Below are positions 63,890-64,000 of a stretch of DNA of 64,000 nucleotides, in pieces. Below the pieces are notes generated by a model. The model did no database searches and was not told the DNA's origin. It worked only from the letters and a program-made list of their open reading frames with translations. The stretch comes from Desulfatibacillum alkenivorans DSM 16219 (GTDB lineage: Bacteria; Desulfobacterota; Desulfobacteria; Desulfobacterales; Desulfatibacillaceae). Numbering within the stretch: the first letter of the stretch is position 1; every line of letters starts with the position of its first letter. Position numbers and translations under genes: made by a program. The stretch covers positions 62,001 through 126,000 of the forward strand of contig NZ_FQZU01000009.1 in NCBI RefSeq assembly GCF_900142135.1, read 5' to 3'.

Positions 63890-64000
63890 AAGAAAACTTC
63901 CTGATCAAACAAACAGAATATGCATAACTTGGCAGATGTCAGTTTTCATGCCTATTCATCATATATTTTCAGGATACTGTCAATTACGATCTGTTCCGAA

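Overview
The window looks like the chromosome of an anaerobic, probably sulfate-reducing Desulfobacterota bacterium (Desulfatibacillum/Desulfobacteraceae-like). This is an inference from gene content: an Rnf complex next to an Nfn transhydrogenase, many ferredoxin-type proteins, a CooC maturation ATPase, an MttB-family methyltransferase, ADP-forming acyl-CoA synthetase, and no rRNA, tRNA or phage genes. Most of the sequence is tightly packed, GC-rich and housekeeping. The exceptions are a repeat-rich accessory stretch at about 16.7-21.9 kb and some hairpin-rich spacers.

Layout. 1-6 kb: the end of rnfC, then rnfD, rnfG, rnfE, rnfA, a terminator-like hairpin, and nfnA-nfnB; this is an energy-conservation locus linking ferredoxin, NAD(H), NADP(H) and an ion gradient. 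6-11.3 kb: a LOG-like protein behind a perfect 26-bp inverted repeat, an AAA+ ATPase, and a GMC oxidoreductase / ferredoxin-like protein / TetR set with an 18-bp palindromic operator candidate. 11.3-15.8 kb (minus strand): five genes for envelope or regulatory proteins (TPR-SPOR, a small BON-like protein, an HTH plus binding-protein-fold regulator, a trypsin-like protease and a C39-like peptidase). 16-21.9 kb: cooC, then modules separated by copies of the cooC 3' end plus its terminator. They are an XRE regulator with a divergent small membrane protein, and a lipoprotein plus trypsin-like protease pair enclosed by two identical 233-bp direct repeats and GGGGACGTC repeat arrays.

21.9-36.6 kb: MBL hydrolase, MttB-family methyltransferase with an overlapping response regulator, EamA transporter, RNase J, a DNA-repair methyltransferase, a LarA-like protein, a ferredoxin, an ADP-forming acyl-CoA synthetase, a CoA-transferase fused to a GNAT domain, and a secreted TolB-like propeller protein. 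36.8-41.8 kb: a complete branched-chain amino acid ABC transporter (livKHMGF). 42-49 kb: nadK, an alpha/beta hydrolase, ispD, a hairpin-array spacer, GNAT, 5-formyl-THF cyclo-ligase, serS, thrC. 49-60.8 kb: a LysM protein, a TPR lipoprotein, and a minor-pilin operon (FimT/GspH, PilW, PilV, PilX, PilY1-like giant adhesin) preceded by a textbook CRP-type palindrome. 60.3-64 kb: small exported proteins, a family-4 uracil-DNA glycosylase, coaBC and a lipoprotein.

The least explained structure is the 16.7-21.5 kb module array. The most interesting single protein is the PilY1-like adhesin, which appears to carry a golvesin-like domain inside its von Willebrand A domain. All functional assignments rest on reading the sequence and family knowledge; no database search was run.
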